From: an uncultured Bacteroidales bacterium
GTDB lineage: Bacteria; Bacteroidota; Bacteroidia; Bacteroidales; P3
Assembly: GCA_937886715.1 (NCBI GenBank)
Contig: CAKZZD010000016.1
Location: 186,001-250,000, forward strand
DNA length: 64,000 nt
Reading direction: 5' to 3'
Made by a program: the position numbers and the translations under genes. Positions within the stretch are counted from its first letter, which is position 1, and each line of letters opens with the position of its first letter. Shown one piece after another: positions 26,670 through 37,254 of the stretch. Below the pieces are notes generated by a model, which was given only the letters and a program-made list of their open reading frames with translations, was not told the DNA's origin and ran no database searches.

Positions 26670-27913
26670 GATACCTGCTGCTGGCCGCCGCGGCGACGGC
26701 CCTCTTTTTCGCTGCCTACTGGGTGCTGATGCGCCATGAGAAGCGGCACCAGATGGTGCGGTGGTATCTGATGGGCACGTTGGTTCTCTCGTTGCTTCTG
26801 CCGGCCATCCACCTGCGGTTGGCCGTGCCTCAACAGCACATCGCTGGCAATTTGCCAGGTATCTTCAGTCAGGCCAGCCTGCCTGGCATGGCCAGCACCG
26901 CCAGTACGGCTAGCACCACTGCTACAGCCGACGCCGGCAGTGTTTCCTTTGCACAGGTGTTCCTCTGGGTGTGGCTGACGGGCTTTGCCGTGGCGGCCAC
27001 GCTGCTGGCGGTGAGGGTGTTGCGCCTGCGCCGGAGGATGCGCGCCCTACCCTGCCGCGAAGAGGACGGCATCCGCCTCACCCTGCTCGACGACGACACT
27101 CCTGCCTTCTCGTTCGGCAAGCATATCGTCGTCGGCACCAAAGGCTTCTCTGACGCCGAGGTGCAGCAGCTCGTGGGCCACGAGACGGTGCATGTGCGCC
27201 AAGGCCATACCGTTGACACACTGCTCTGCGAGCTGGCCAAGGCGGTGCTGTGGTTCGACCCATTCGTATATCTATATGCGCGCGAGCTGAAGCGCGTACA
27301 CGAGTATATCGCCGACAGCGCGATGATGAGTGCCAGCTATGCCGAGCTGTTCTACCATCAGGTGAGCGGCCGCAGCTACAGCCCGCTGGCCAACGGGTTC
27401 GACTACCGCATGGTGCATCAGCGCATCGCCATGATGGCCCGGCACCGCGGCCGCAGCGGCTGGCTCAAGCCACTGGCCGCCGTGCCGGTAGCCGTGGCGG
27501 TGCTGCTGGCCGCCTGCTCGCCCAAGAGCAGCCCTTTGGTGGGACATTGGGAATATGTCAGCGGCACGTCCGAACATGTCTTCCTCGGTGACAATGTTCC
27601 CTATCCCGGTTTCACAGTAGACATGGGCGAGGAGCACCTGTTGGACGATCTGACCTTCAACGCTGACGGCACCGCCTCGTTCTTGGCATGGAATAACACA
27701 ATGGAGGACCACAAGTTCGTCTATGAACCATGCGCCCTTGAGTGGCAGGTGGTGGGCGACTCGCTGCTGCTACGCAACGAACGGGGCGAGGAGGTGTGGC
27801 ATATCCAGCAACTCGACGACGACACACTCGTCTTTGTCGACAGCGACATCTTTACCTATCATGGTGGCGACGGACACCAGCGCAACACCTACACCTACCG
27901 CCGCAAGAAATAG
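26666..27913 (+). CDS. BlaR1-like M56 metallopeptidase with a C-terminal lipocalin-like domain
   Basis: 415 residues. N-terminal helices at ~1-20 and ~33-50, another at ~95-115; the zinc site HETVH at residues 172-176 and a downstream acidic region identify the gluzincin M56 domain. A last helix (residues ~272-287, PVAVAVLLAAC) is followed by ~125 residues that begin SPLVGHWEYVSG and look like the small lipocalin-like domains of Bacteroidota lipoproteins rather than a penicillin sensor or TonB domain. The helix even ends in a lipobox-like LLAAC. Partner of the BlaI protein upstream; the ligand sensed is unknown. Confidence 0.87.
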   Translation: MRYLLLAAAATALFFAAYWVLMRHEKRHQMVRWYLMGTLVLSLLLPAIHLRLAVPQQHIAGNLPGIFSQASLPGMASTASTASTTATADAGSVSFAQVFLWVWLTGFAVAATLLAVRVLRLRRRMRALPCREEDGIRLTLLDDDTPAFSFGKHIVVGTKGFSDAEVQQLVGHETVHVRQGHTVDTLLCELAKAVLWFDPFVYLYARELKRVHEYIADSAMMSASYAELFYHQVSGRSYSPLANGFDYRMVHQRIAMMARHRGRSGWLKPLAAVPVAVAVLLAACSPKSSPLVGHWEYVSGTSEHVFLGDNVPYPGFTVDMGEEHLLDDLTFNADGTASFLAWNNTMEDHKFVYEPCALEWQVVGDSLLLRNERGEEVWHIQQLDDDTLVFVDSDIFTYHGGDGHQRNTYTYRRKK

Positions 27914-27931
27914 CCTAAACCTCACATAATC

Positions 27932-30130
27932 ATGAAGCATACAGCACTTGTGCTGCTGCTCCTCGGAGCGGCGGCGGGCGTGGGCTACGCCCAAAACAAC
28001 GACAGTATCGTCCTTGACAGCCTCTACATCCCCGAGTCGGTGCGCCAGCTGGAGGAGATGGAAATCAGCGCCGAGCGGCCCCTCTACAGCGTCGACGGCG
28101 AAAAACAGATGTACAACGTCGGCGACGACCCCAGCGTGCAGACCGGCACCGCCAGCGACGCCCTGCAGAACGCTCCGGGCGTGGAGGTCGACGCCGAGGG
28201 CAACATCACCCTGCGCGGCAGCCAGAGCGTCGAGGTGTGGATCGACGACCGTCCCTCGCATCTCAGCGGCGAAGCCCTGCGGCAGTACATCAAAACCCTT
28301 CCGGCAGGCGCCATCGAGCGCATCGAGGTCATCACCAACCCCTCGGCCCGCTACGGGGGCGGTGGCCCGGTGGTGAACCTGGTGATGCGCCGCAAGGTGA
28401 AGCGCAACGAATTCCTCTCGCTCGGCGCCAGCGGCAACCTGCGCCCCCAAGTGTCGCCCTGGGCCAGCTACGTCTATACCAACAAGCGCTTCTCCATCAA
28501 CCTCTACGCCGAGTACGACTACTCGCACACCTGGACCAACCAGAGCGGCAGCAGCACTCTGCTCACCCCGGCGGGCGACACCAGCGCCATGCGCAGCTAC
28601 ACCAGCCGTCAGGACTACTACCGCCACGGCAGCTACCTGTGGCTCAGCGGCCACTACGACATCGACACCCAGCGCACCGTCAGCTTCTGGGGCGGTGCCT
28701 ATCCCTCGCTGGCCACATGCAAGGGCAACACAAATATGCAATGGGACGAACGTATCTACTCGCCGGGCGACTACAGCTATCGTACGGCATTCAGCTCTCG
28801 CGACGTGAACTGGGGCACCTTCGGTGGCGTGGACTACACCCACCGGTTCAACGACGAAGGAAAGCAGTTCTGGCTGCAACTCGGTGGCAACACCCATGCC
28901 TACCTTCTCAGCGAGAGCGATGAGACGCGCACCTACGATGTGCTTTCTACCCTCGACTACGCCACGCACGACTCCTATCCCAGCAACTCCGGTGTCGGCC
29001 TCTCGGCCGAAGGCGGCTATACCCTGCCGTTCGGGCAGAAATGGGAGCTGGAGGTAGGTGCCGCCGGCGACATAGGCACTCCCAGCCACTACGCCTTCAC
29101 CTCCGACAGCATCATCGACGGCGTCGCAGTGCGCGACCGTCTGCGCAGCTATGAGATGAGCGAAAGCAGTTGGAGTTACAGCGTCTACACCACCCTACTG
29201 CGCCGTTTCGGCAACCTCACCGTCAAGTTGGGATTCAGGGCTGGACACGGCCACACAGAAGGCACATGGAACGGCCACACCTCGGCCACCGTCGACCGCA
29301 CCATCATCGAACCGCTGCCTTCCGTCCATCTTACTTACCGCACCAAGAACATGCACAATTTCAGCCTCAGCTGGACGCGCCGCGTCGCCGCCCCCGATGC
29401 CGACGACCTCACGTCCTTCATCACCTATGGCACCGAGAACTATTCCGTCGGCAATCCCGACCTGAAGACCACCGTGTCACAAAACCTCGAGGGCCGCTGG
29501 GACAAGTACTTCGACGGCTTCGGCAACGTCGGTGCCGAACTTTTCTGGCGAGCCGAGCAAGACGCCATCAGCTCCATTGGCGACGTGGCCTACAGCGAAG
29601 TCTTCGGACGTGAGGTGTCGTTTACCATGCCCCACAACATCGGCGACGCCGACCTCGCGGGCGGCACACTGAACGTCACCTACCGCCCCACGGCATTCTT
29701 CAACCTGCGCCTCTCGGCATCGGCCTACAACTACCACTACCGCCTCATGTTCCGCCCCGGCGAATGGACCGAGGATGCCGCCTGGAGCGGCCGCCTACGC
29801 CTCAACGCATGGGCCAAATTGTGGAAAGTGCTGCAGGTGTTCGGCACCGTGAGCTACACCACGCGGCAAATCGCCCCGATGAACATCCACGAGCCCACGT
29901 TCCGCACCGACCTCGGCCTGAGCGCCGACCTGCTTGACCGCAAACTGTCGCTCTACCTCAACGTGAAGGATGTCTTCGGCAGCGACGGCGAGCAGTGGCA
30001 GACCACCAACCCCTACTACCAGGGGGGCGGGCGGCGCACCCATGGCTCGCAGTACATGTCGCTCGGCCTCACCCTGCGTTTTGGGAAAATGGAACTTGAA
30101 AATATGGCCCGGACAGGTGGACAAAACTGA
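27932..30130 (+). CDS. TonB-dependent-receptor-like outer membrane beta-barrel protein
   Basis: 732 residues with signal peptide (cleavage after GYAQ). No N-terminal carboxypeptidase-regulatory domain; the plug-like part (~60-150) has GTASDALQNAPGVEVD and LRGSQSVEVWIDDRP, then ERIEVITNPSARYGGGG, the mark of the Bacteroidota OMP beta-barrel family 3. The remainder is barrel, ending LRFGKMELENMARTGGQN. It lies 18 bp after the M56 gene, so the operon is repressor, sensor protease, outer membrane protein; it is probably the induced output. Confidence 0.88.
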   Translation: MKHTALVLLLLGAAAGVGYAQNNDSIVLDSLYIPESVRQLEEMEISAERPLYSVDGEKQMYNVGDDPSVQTGTASDALQNAPGVEVDAEGNITLRGSQSVEVWIDDRPSHLSGEALRQYIKTLPAGAIERIEVITNPSARYGGGGPVVNLVMRRKVKRNEFLSLGASGNLRPQVSPWASYVYTNKRFSINLYAEYDYSHTWTNQSGSSTLLTPAGDTSAMRSYTSRQDYYRHGSYLWLSGHYDIDTQRTVSFWGGAYPSLATCKGNTNMQWDERIYSPGDYSYRTAFSSRDVNWGTFGGVDYTHRFNDEGKQFWLQLGGNTHAYLLSESDETRTYDVLSTLDYATHDSYPSNSGVGLSAEGGYTLPFGQKWELEVGAAGDIGTPSHYAFTSDSIIDGVAVRDRLRSYEMSESSWSYSVYTTLLRRFGNLTVKLGFRAGHGHTEGTWNGHTSATVDRTIIEPLPSVHLTYRTKNMHNFSLSWTRRVAAPDADDLTSFITYGTENYSVGNPDLKTTVSQNLEGRWDKYFDGFGNVGAELFWRAEQDAISSIGDVAYSEVFGREVSFTMPHNIGDADLAGGTLNVTYRPTAFFNLRLSASAYNYHYRLMFRPGEWTEDAAWSGRLRLNAWAKLWKVLQVFGTVSYTTRQIAPMNIHEPTFRTDLGLSADLLDRKLSLYLNVKDVFGSDGEQWQTTNPYYQGGGRRTHGSQYMSLGLTLRFGKMELENMARTGGQN

Positions 30131-30193
30131 CATAGAGCGGCTAGGCATAAGGTATTATGGAACAAATTGTTTTGTCGGATTCACAAAAAGCTG

Positions 30194-30201
30194 TACTATT
30201 G
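30194..30201 (+). promoter_or_regulatory. Degenerate -7 box upstream of the flavin reductase remnant
   Basis: tactattg, one base off TAnnTTTG, followed by cagcccgaa as seen after the valS promoter (42853). It lies ~130 bp before the remnant's ATG and suggests that the dead gene once had its own promoter. Confidence 0.45.
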
Positions 30202-30331
30202 CAGCCCGAAAAACAACCATCTATCCAAGAAACAGATCATCCTCACCCTGGCAGGGGCGGCGAAGCTCATCACCGCCAGCGGCACAAAACAGGAGACAGC
30301 AAAAGAAGAACAAACGAATAACAATACCCAA

Positions 30332-30590
30332 ATGGAGCTGAAGGAGGTCGACGGGTGCGACGACATGGGGGCGAAGCTGTAGGGTGACGCGGCAGCGGGC
30401 GCTGATGACGGCGACCTACGACGGCGAGGGCGACGCCGAGGTGATGACGGCCGCCCGGGGGCGGCCAGCAGGAGGGCAACCCGGTTTGCTTCCAGCTCAG
30501 CAGCCACAAGACCACTGAAAACATCCGCCTCAACAAGGCCTTCACCCTTAGCTTTGCCGATGCCCGCACGGTGGCGGAGAGCGACGGAAT
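30332..30590 (+). pseudogene. Frameshifted, truncated flavin reductase-like gene
   Basis: Fragments in different frames line up with the small Bacteroidota flavin reductase (FMN-binding split-barrel) family: an N-terminal piece from ATG 30332 ending GAKL then a stop; from 30402 ALMTATYDGEGDAEVMTAA; and from 30478, one frame over, NPVCFQLSSHKTTENIRLN followed by KAFTLSFADARTVAESD. In intact family members these blocks occur in this order. At least two frame changes and loss of the second half make it non-functional. Identification is from memory of the family pattern. Confidence 0.65.
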
Positions 30591-30783
30591 ACGAGAATGC
30601 GTTTTTCGCTTAATTTAATTTTATTCAAAGGTGCTCAAGGCCTGCAAGCAGGCAGAATGCGTTATTGCGTGAGAAGAAAAAGATTTTTTTCGATGCGACA
30701 TACGAGAATGGAAAATTTTTCGTTACAGAAGTATCTTTTTAAAACGAAAAACAATAAAAGTAGAAAAAAAAACGCAGACGCCG

Positions 30784-31839
30784 ATGAAACTATCGCAGTT
30801 CAGATTCACGCTCCCGAAGGAGCTGATAGCGGAGAAGCCGGTACGCAACCGTGACGAGGCCCGAATGATGGTGCTGCATCGCGACACGGGGGAGACAGAG
30901 CACCGGCTGTTCAAGGACTTTATCGAATACGTCGACAGCGACGATGTGGTGGTGGCGAACAACACGAAGGTGTTCCCTGCCCTGCTTGACGGAGAGAAGG
31001 AGAAGACGGGGGCGAAGATACAGGTGACGCTGCTGCGCGAACTGAACGAGGAAATGCGGCTGTGGGACGTGATAGTGGATCCGGCGCGGAAAATCCGCAT
31101 AGGGAACAAGCTGTATTTCGGGACGAACGACGCGCTGGTGGCGGAGGTGGTGGACAACACGACGTCGAGGGGTCGTACGATCCGGTTCCTGTTCGACGGC
31201 AGCCACGACGAGTTCATCTCGATAGTGAAGGGGATGGGCCGCACGCCGCTGCCGGACGAGATACGGCGGCTGAGGGAGATCAGCAACAACGACAAATACG
31301 ATTATCAGACGCTGTATGCAAAAGAGGAGGGGTCGGTGGCGGCACCGGTGGCGGGACTGCACTTCAGCCGCGAATTGCTGAAGCGACTGGAGATCAAGGA
31401 TGTGATATGGAAAGAGCTGACGCTGCACACGGGGATGGGCGAATTCAAGCCGATTGAGGTGGAGGATCTGTCGAAGCACCGGATGGACTCGGAAGAGATG
31501 CATCTGGGTGAGGATGTGTGCGAAGCTGTGGAGAAGGCGAAGGAGGGAGGACACCGTGTGTGCTGCGTGGGGACGACGACGATGCGAGCGCTGGAGAGTG
31601 CGGTGACGACGCCGGGCCATATTTTCCCGTATGACGGATGGACGAACAAATTCATCTTCCCGCCGTACGATTTCACGATAGCGGACATGATGGTGACGAA
31701 TTTCCACCATCCGATGTCGAGCCAGTTCATCATGGTGAGTGCGTTTGCGGGTCCGGAGCTGCTGATGCAGACCTACCAGACGGCGATCAAGGAGAAATAC
31801 CGTTTTTCGACGTACGGGGACGCGATGTTGATTGTATGA
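30784..31839 (+). CDS. queA: S-adenosylmethionine:tRNA ribosyltransferase-isomerase
   Basis: Transfers the ribosyl part of SAM to preQ1-tRNA, forming epoxyqueuosine, the substrate of QueG (17960). Begins MKLSQFRFTLPKELIAEKPV; contains ALLDGEKEKTGAKIQVTLLR, the PVAGLHFSRELL motif, LHTGMGEFKP and the C-terminal YGDAMLIV. 351 aa, full length. Upstream is AT-rich decayed DNA; rarA starts 10 bp after the stop. Confidence 0.95.
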   Translation: MKLSQFRFTLPKELIAEKPVRNRDEARMMVLHRDTGETEHRLFKDFIEYVDSDDVVVANNTKVFPALLDGEKEKTGAKIQVTLLRELNEEMRLWDVIVDPARKIRIGNKLYFGTNDALVAEVVDNTTSRGRTIRFLFDGSHDEFISIVKGMGRTPLPDEIRRLREISNNDKYDYQTLYAKEEGSVAAPVAGLHFSRELLKRLEIKDVIWKELTLHTGMGEFKPIEVEDLSKHRMDSEEMHLGEDVCEAVEKAKEGGHRVCCVGTTTMRALESAVTTPGHIFPYDGWTNKFIFPPYDFTIADMMVTNFHHPMSSQFIMVSAFAGPELLMQTYQTAIKEKYRFSTYGDAMLIV

Positions 31840-31849
31840 GGATCTGGTG

Positions 31850-33118
31850 ATGACCCCCTTGGCAGAGATATTGAGGCCGAAAAGCCTCGACGACTATATC
31901 GGACAACAGCACCTTGTGGGACAAGGTGCTGTTCTTCGCACATTGATTGAGAGCGGCAATATACCGTCGATGATACTATGGGGGCCACCAGGGATAGGCA
32001 AGACGACACTGGCGACTATCATATCGCAGACGCTGGAGCGTCCATTCCACACGTTGAGTGCGATCAACAGCGGAGTGAAAGAGGTGCGGGAGGTGATCAA
32101 CGCTGCCTCGGAAGAGGACGGGTGCATCTTGTTTATCGACGAGATCCACCGTTTCAACAAGGCGCAGCAAGACTCGTTGCTGGGAGCCGTGGAACGGGGC
32201 ACGATCACGCTGATTGGCGCCACGACGGAGAATCCCTCGTTTGAGGTGATACCGGCACTGTTGTCGCGCTGCCAGGTGTATATACTGAAAGCATTCGGGG
32301 AGGGAGAGATGGGCCTGATGATAGACAGGGCTGTGGAATATTACGCCAGACAGGGAGTGAAAGTGAAGGTGAAGGAGAGAGAAGCCTTGATGCGGATCAG
32401 CGGAGGCGACGCGCGCAAAATGCTCAGTGCGATCGAGCTGGTGGTGAACAGGACGCTTGGCCACAAAGGGACGAAGGGTGAGGTGGAGATAGACAATGAG
32501 CGAGCGACGGCCGTGATCCAGCAGAACCTGGCATACTATGACAAGGGCGGGGAAATGCACTACGACATTATTTCGGCCTTCATCAAAAGCATGCGTGGCA
32601 GCGATCCGAACGGTGCGGTGTATTGGCTAGCACGAATGATTGCGGGCGGAGAAGATCCGCTGTTCATCGCTCGACGGATGCTGATATTTGCCAGTGAGGA
32701 CATCGGCAGCGCTAACCCGAACGCGCTGCTGCTGGCCAATGCGACGTTTGAGGCTGTGAGCAAGATAGGCTATCCCGAATGCCGGATCAACCTCTCGCAA
32801 TGCGCGGTGTATCTTGCCTGTTCGGCCAAGAGCAATGCGACCTATATGGCGCTGGCCAATGCGGAAGCTGCTGTCAAACGATGGGGGGATTTGCCTGTGC
32901 CGCTGCATCTGCGCAATGCACCCACCAAACTGATGAAAGAGATGGGATACAGCGACGGCTACAAATATGCCCACAACTACGAGGGCAACTTCGCCAGGCA
33001 GGAATATCTGCCGCAGGGATTGGAAGGCAGCCGATTCTATGAACCTGGAAACAATGCGCGCGAAAACGAGACGCGGCGCTCGCTGCACGAGCATTGGTCC
33101 GATAAATACGGCTACTAG
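31850..33118 (+). CDS. rarA: Replication-associated recombination protein A (MgsA/RarA AAA+ ATPase)
   Basis: Acts at stalled replication forks. I take ATG 31850 (MTPLAEILRPKSLDDYIGQ), which matches the family N-terminus; an upstream in-frame TTG at 31832 overlaps queA. Walker A GPPGIGKTTLA, Walker B ILFIDEIHRFNK, sensor IGATTENPSFEV, and the C-terminal tetramerisation region with AYWLARM-type GAVYWLARMIAGGEDP and ending near the NYEGNFARQEYLP block. 422 aa. Convergent with the 7TM/AraC gene, 9 bp away. Confidence 0.93.
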   Translation: MTPLAEILRPKSLDDYIGQQHLVGQGAVLRTLIESGNIPSMILWGPPGIGKTTLATIISQTLERPFHTLSAINSGVKEVREVINAASEEDGCILFIDEIHRFNKAQQDSLLGAVERGTITLIGATTENPSFEVIPALLSRCQVYILKAFGEGEMGLMIDRAVEYYARQGVKVKVKEREALMRISGGDARKMLSAIELVVNRTLGHKGTKGEVEIDNERATAVIQQNLAYYDKGGEMHYDIISAFIKSMRGSDPNGAVYWLARMIAGGEDPLFIARRMLIFASEDIGSANPNALLLANATFEAVSKIGYPECRINLSQCAVYLACSAKSNATYMALANAEAAVKRWGDLPVPLHLRNAPTKLMKEMGYSDGYKYAHNYEGNFARQEYLPQGLEGSRFYEPGNNARENETRRSLHEHWSDKYGY

Positions 33119-33127
33119 AGTCACCGA

Positions 33128-34282
33128 CTAGACATTGTCGGCACACCATTGTTTGAACGACACCTGCATCACCCGCTGGAACGCCTCGAGGAAGGCGTCG
33201 GCGGAGAGGTAGCCACATTGGTGAGCCAGACGTTCGACGCTGTCGGGATCGTCGGCATCGGGCACACCCGCATTGAGGATAAGGGCTGTGGCGTGTTCGA
33301 TGCGCTGCGAGTTGACGTATGCTGCAAAGGGGGATCCATGGATTTGATGGATGGCATCGACAACCTCGTCTTGCGACACATGAAAATATTGCGCTAGCGA
33401 GAAAACCGACAGATCGGGGTCAAGGAAAGCCTTATCGTCCTCAACGTGGCGTGTGATCATGCGCCCCAGCTGAGAGAGATTGCTATGGGATCGCAATGCT
33501 GTGCGCGTCTGCTGACGGATGCGCTCGGTGCCAAACGTAAGCCGAAAGATCATCCATCCGATGATGAGCAAGAGCATCGCTTCGACAGCCGACGAAACCA
33601 CCGCCACCCAAAGAGGGCGCTCGGCATTGAAGGGGAAGAGAGCCAGGTTGATCATGATGATGAAACCCAAGATGACAAAAAGCCAGCACAGATGGCGAGC
33701 GGAGTGGATAAAGGCCACGTTGGGGAGACAGTATTCAGCCAGCTGTTGACCCAAGCGACGAGTGATCCGGATATAGAAGCACACCTCGAAGAGTACTTCT
33801 GCCATGAGGGTGAAGAAGAAAAGATAATAATGGACAGCCACAATCAGATTGTAGCGCCAGCTGGCAGGGAAGAAGAGGCCAGCCATACCGCTGCCGCCCC
33901 GCTGGATCCAGAGCTTGTACATATCGGGGCCACCCACGAGAACGGAAAGAAAGAGCAGCGATGTGGTCAGGATAGCCGGAAGAAAGACCAGACGCACACG
34001 GCGCGAAACACCGCCCATGCGGGTAAGCGAGGCTATTGCGACATGAACCATAGGCGGAGTCACCAGCGACAGCACCATGAAGAGAATGACCAGCAGATAC
34101 TCGTCGTGCAAGAAACTGTTGAACATGCAGCTGTAGAGCACAATAGACAAACCCGTCATGGAGAGGGCCACCATCAACATCCATTGCGCACCCAGCACAC
34201 GGCGCTTGAACAGCAACAAAAGCAATGGCCAGAGCAAGGCGGACAGACCGGCGACCAGATAGGATAAAGCAAATGGTGTCAT
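33128..34282 (-). CDS. Seven-helix membrane protein with C-terminal AraC-type HTH domain
   Basis: 384 residues. About seven transmembrane helices fill residues 1-250. After a linker, the last ~110 residues read as an AraC/XylS DNA-binding domain: LSVFSLAQYFHVSQDEVVDA (first HTH) and SVERLAHQCGYLSADAFLEA, then FQRVMQVSFKQW (second HTH). Such membrane-tethered AraC regulators occur in Bacteroidota; what the membrane part senses is unknown. It overlaps the upstream paralogous 7TM gene by 4 bp, and through it is coupled to ispG. Confidence 0.8.
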   Translation of the reverse strand: MTPFALSYLVAGLSALLWPLLLLLFKRRVLGAQWMLMVALSMTGLSIVLYSCMFNSFLHDEYLLVILFMVLSLVTPPMVHVAIASLTRMGGVSRRVRLVFLPAILTTSLLFLSVLVGGPDMYKLWIQRGGSGMAGLFFPASWRYNLIVAVHYYLFFFTLMAEVLFEVCFYIRITRRLGQQLAEYCLPNVAFIHSARHLCWLFVILGFIIMINLALFPFNAERPLWVAVVSSAVEAMLLLIIGWMIFRLTFGTERIRQQTRTALRSHSNLSQLGRMITRHVEDDKAFLDPDLSVFSLAQYFHVSQDEVVDAIHQIHGSPFAAYVNSQRIEHATALILNAGVPDADDPDSVERLAHQCGYLSADAFLEAFQRVMQVSFKQWCADNV

Positions 34283-35084
34283 TTCGAAACGGTGCTAGAA
34301 GAGATGTTTTTATTCTCAGAGATATAGCGAGCCAGATAATGGGCATCGTAGTCGAGACGATAGCTCACTCGGCCGATGAAAAACTGCAGGACGGCGATGA
34401 TCACAGCCAGCACAATCAGATAATACTTATACATATAGGGACGCATAGCAATGATCAGGACCACTGCCAAACTAAGGGGGAGAAAAATCCAGGTGAGCAC
34501 TTTCACCTCAGTTGTGTGGAGTTTCGGAGCACTGATATCGTCGGCATAAAAGGCGTTGAAACGCTCTTGGAAGAGCCGTATTTTATGATTAGCCATCAAC
34601 AGGAGCACAAGATTGACGCCGACCAGCAGCAGATAGAACACCCAACGGCTCCAGAACAGAAGAAACTCAAGAGGTTGCTCTCCCGACACCATTTCGCCGT
34701 AGCGTATGAGATAGCACATGCGCTCGTATTGCAAAGGTCCCACGACAAATGCCAGGATGGTCAATACCAAGATGAAAATCAAAGGAATGAAAAAGACACG
34801 CCGTTGGGACAATGTGACCCCGCGCGGCTCAACCAACGAACAGATGGTCAAATAATACATCGGGCCACAAAGAACGGCGAGCAGCTCGAAAGTATAATGA
34901 TAGATGAACAAGCTCCCCGCCTTTCCGCGGAAAAAGACGGCCAATGCCATCATCGCAACACCCTCAAGTATCAACATGACGCTGAAGAGCATCTGTGCAT
35001 GTGTAGGGCGCTTTTTAGTGAGCAGCGTCACAACAGCCCAGCCAATTGACACTAAAGCTGGCAGAAACAACAAATAAGACCACC

Positions 35085-35088
<4 letters not shown>
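34279..35088 (-). CDS. Seven-helix membrane protein, paralogue of the 7TM part of the AraC-type neighbour
   Basis: 269 residues with about seven transmembrane helices and a short charged tail (SENKNISSSTVSK). Its N-terminal helix pattern (SIGWAVVTLLTKKRPTHAQM) parallels that of the next gene (GLSALLWPLLLLLFKRRVLG), but there is no DNA-binding domain. ATGA overlaps join it to ispG upstream (35085-35088) and to the AraC-type gene downstream (34279-34282). Probably a partner or sensor subunit; function unknown. Confidence 0.7.
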
Positions 35089-36215
<1,127 letters not shown>

Positions 36216-36421
36216 ATTATTCTCCTGTCCAATTATTATCAATTATAAGATGTATGCCAATAATATTATTGTCAACATCACGAAGCCATTCTTTCATTAT
36301 AAGATGCGGAGCGCATTTCCGGGCAGAAAACTGACCTCGCATATATGCGCGGTGCATTTACCGGCCTCAGCCATCCTCTCGCACCCATGCACGCCGGTGT
36401 TTCGCGTCAGTGTCGTCCCTG

Positions 36422-36784
36422 CTACGATATGCGGGCGATCGTTCTTTGCAGCGAGAGCACCTGGCTCTTGAGCTGCTTGATCTGGTCCTGCAGGTTGGCG
36501 TTCTGGCTGCGGAGACGGCGGTTCTCCTCTATCAGCTCCAGCTGCGTCGGCTCACGGTGCTCCTGCTTGGCCTTCTGCTCGGCACTCTGGCCGATGGTTT
36601 CGTCATTGAACACCTGCCCCACCTTGCCTTGGTCGGCCATACGGATAAGCTCATTGGGCGCAAACGGCATATCGAATCCTGTCTCATCCTCGACATACAC
36701 CATGCCGCCCTGTATCTTCTTCACGATTCCCCCGCCCACGGCGTTGAGGAACTTCACTTTGTCGCCTATTTCAAATTGTGCCAT
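36422..36784 (-). CDS. Small DUF2027-like protein with C-terminal coiled coil
   Basis: 120 residues. The N-terminus FEIGDKVKFLNAVGGGIVKK, then a FDMPFAPNELI segment, resembles the first (SH3-like) domain of the Bacteroidota DUF2027/Smr proteins, but the Smr nuclease domain is absent. Residues ~78-120 are a leucine-rich coiled coil (LIEENRRLRSQNANLQDQIK). Last gene of the operon beginning at sufB, 5 bp after the lipoprotein gene. Function unknown. Confidence 0.65.
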   Translation of the reverse strand: MAQFEIGDKVKFLNAVGGGIVKKIQGGMVYVEDETGFDMPFAPNELIRMADQGKVGQVFNDETIGQSAEQKAKQEHREPTQLELIEENRRLRSQNANLQDQIKQLKSQVLSLQRTIARIS

Positions 36785-36789
36785 TTTCT

Positions 36790-37254
36790 TTACGGTTTTA
36801 CGGTCATATCTTTTTTTATCGTGTCGAGCGTCCAGACGGGCGAGTGTTCGCCGCAGAGACGCTCATAGTCTTTGCTGTTTGATGTGTTGCACCCTACCAC
36901 CTGGACATCAGTGTAGTAGAAGGTGCCGTTCGTGTGGTCCACCCCGCCCCGATACTGCAGCGTAAAGCTCATGGTGTTGTCCTCGCCGTCGGCGAAGTTG
37001 TAGGTATTGAGATTGACTTTGTCGTTTGGTATCCAGGCGGAATAGGTATAGTTGCCTTCCATGTGGGCAACCTCATGGCGACGTTCGTTGCGGGAGTCGT
37101 GATTCATTCCGACAAAGCCGTAGCCTTCTCTCTCAATGCCAGCAACCACCGTCTCAAGAGAGCTGTTGTAAGCCGGCACCGACGTGACATGCATCGGACC
37201 TATACAAGCGGTAAGTGCGAGTGTCGCTGCGCTTATAATCAGTGTTTTTTTCAT
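36790..37254 (-). CDS. Small lipoprotein
   Basis: 154 residues from ATG 37254, which overlaps the mpl stop in ATGA; a longer frame exists but would sit inside mpl. Signal II: MKKTLIISAATLALTAC, with Cys 17 as the lipidation site. The mature part ends with a motif VVGCNTSNSKDYERLCGEHS. The lipoprotein at 45583 has a matching motif TGCSVTNARDYNKVCGSRS, so the two are paralogues. No known family recognised. Confidence 0.75.
   Translation of the reverse strand: MKKTLIISAATLALTACIGPMHVTSVPAYNSSLETVVAGIEREGYGFVGMNHDSRNERRHEVAHMEGNYTYSAWIPNDKVNLNTYNFADGEDNTMSFTLQYRGGVDHTNGTFYYTDVQVVGCNTSNSKDYERLCGEHSPVWTLDTIKKDMTVKP

Larger units (their letters stand above)
30131..30783. other. Intergenic region with a decayed gene between the OMP gene and queA
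   Basis: 653 bp. It contains a -7-like box (30194), a frameshifted fragment of a flavin reductase-like gene (30332-30590), and an AT-rich tail (30600-30783) in which atacgagaatg occurs twice, at 30589 and 30700. The queA promoter is probably in this tail; no clear box seen. Confidence 0.65.

Noticed and set aside
30167..30382. A 71-residue gene upstream of the flavin reductase remnant
   Set aside because: It spans the -7-like box and has no family resemblance; better seen as part of the decayed region.
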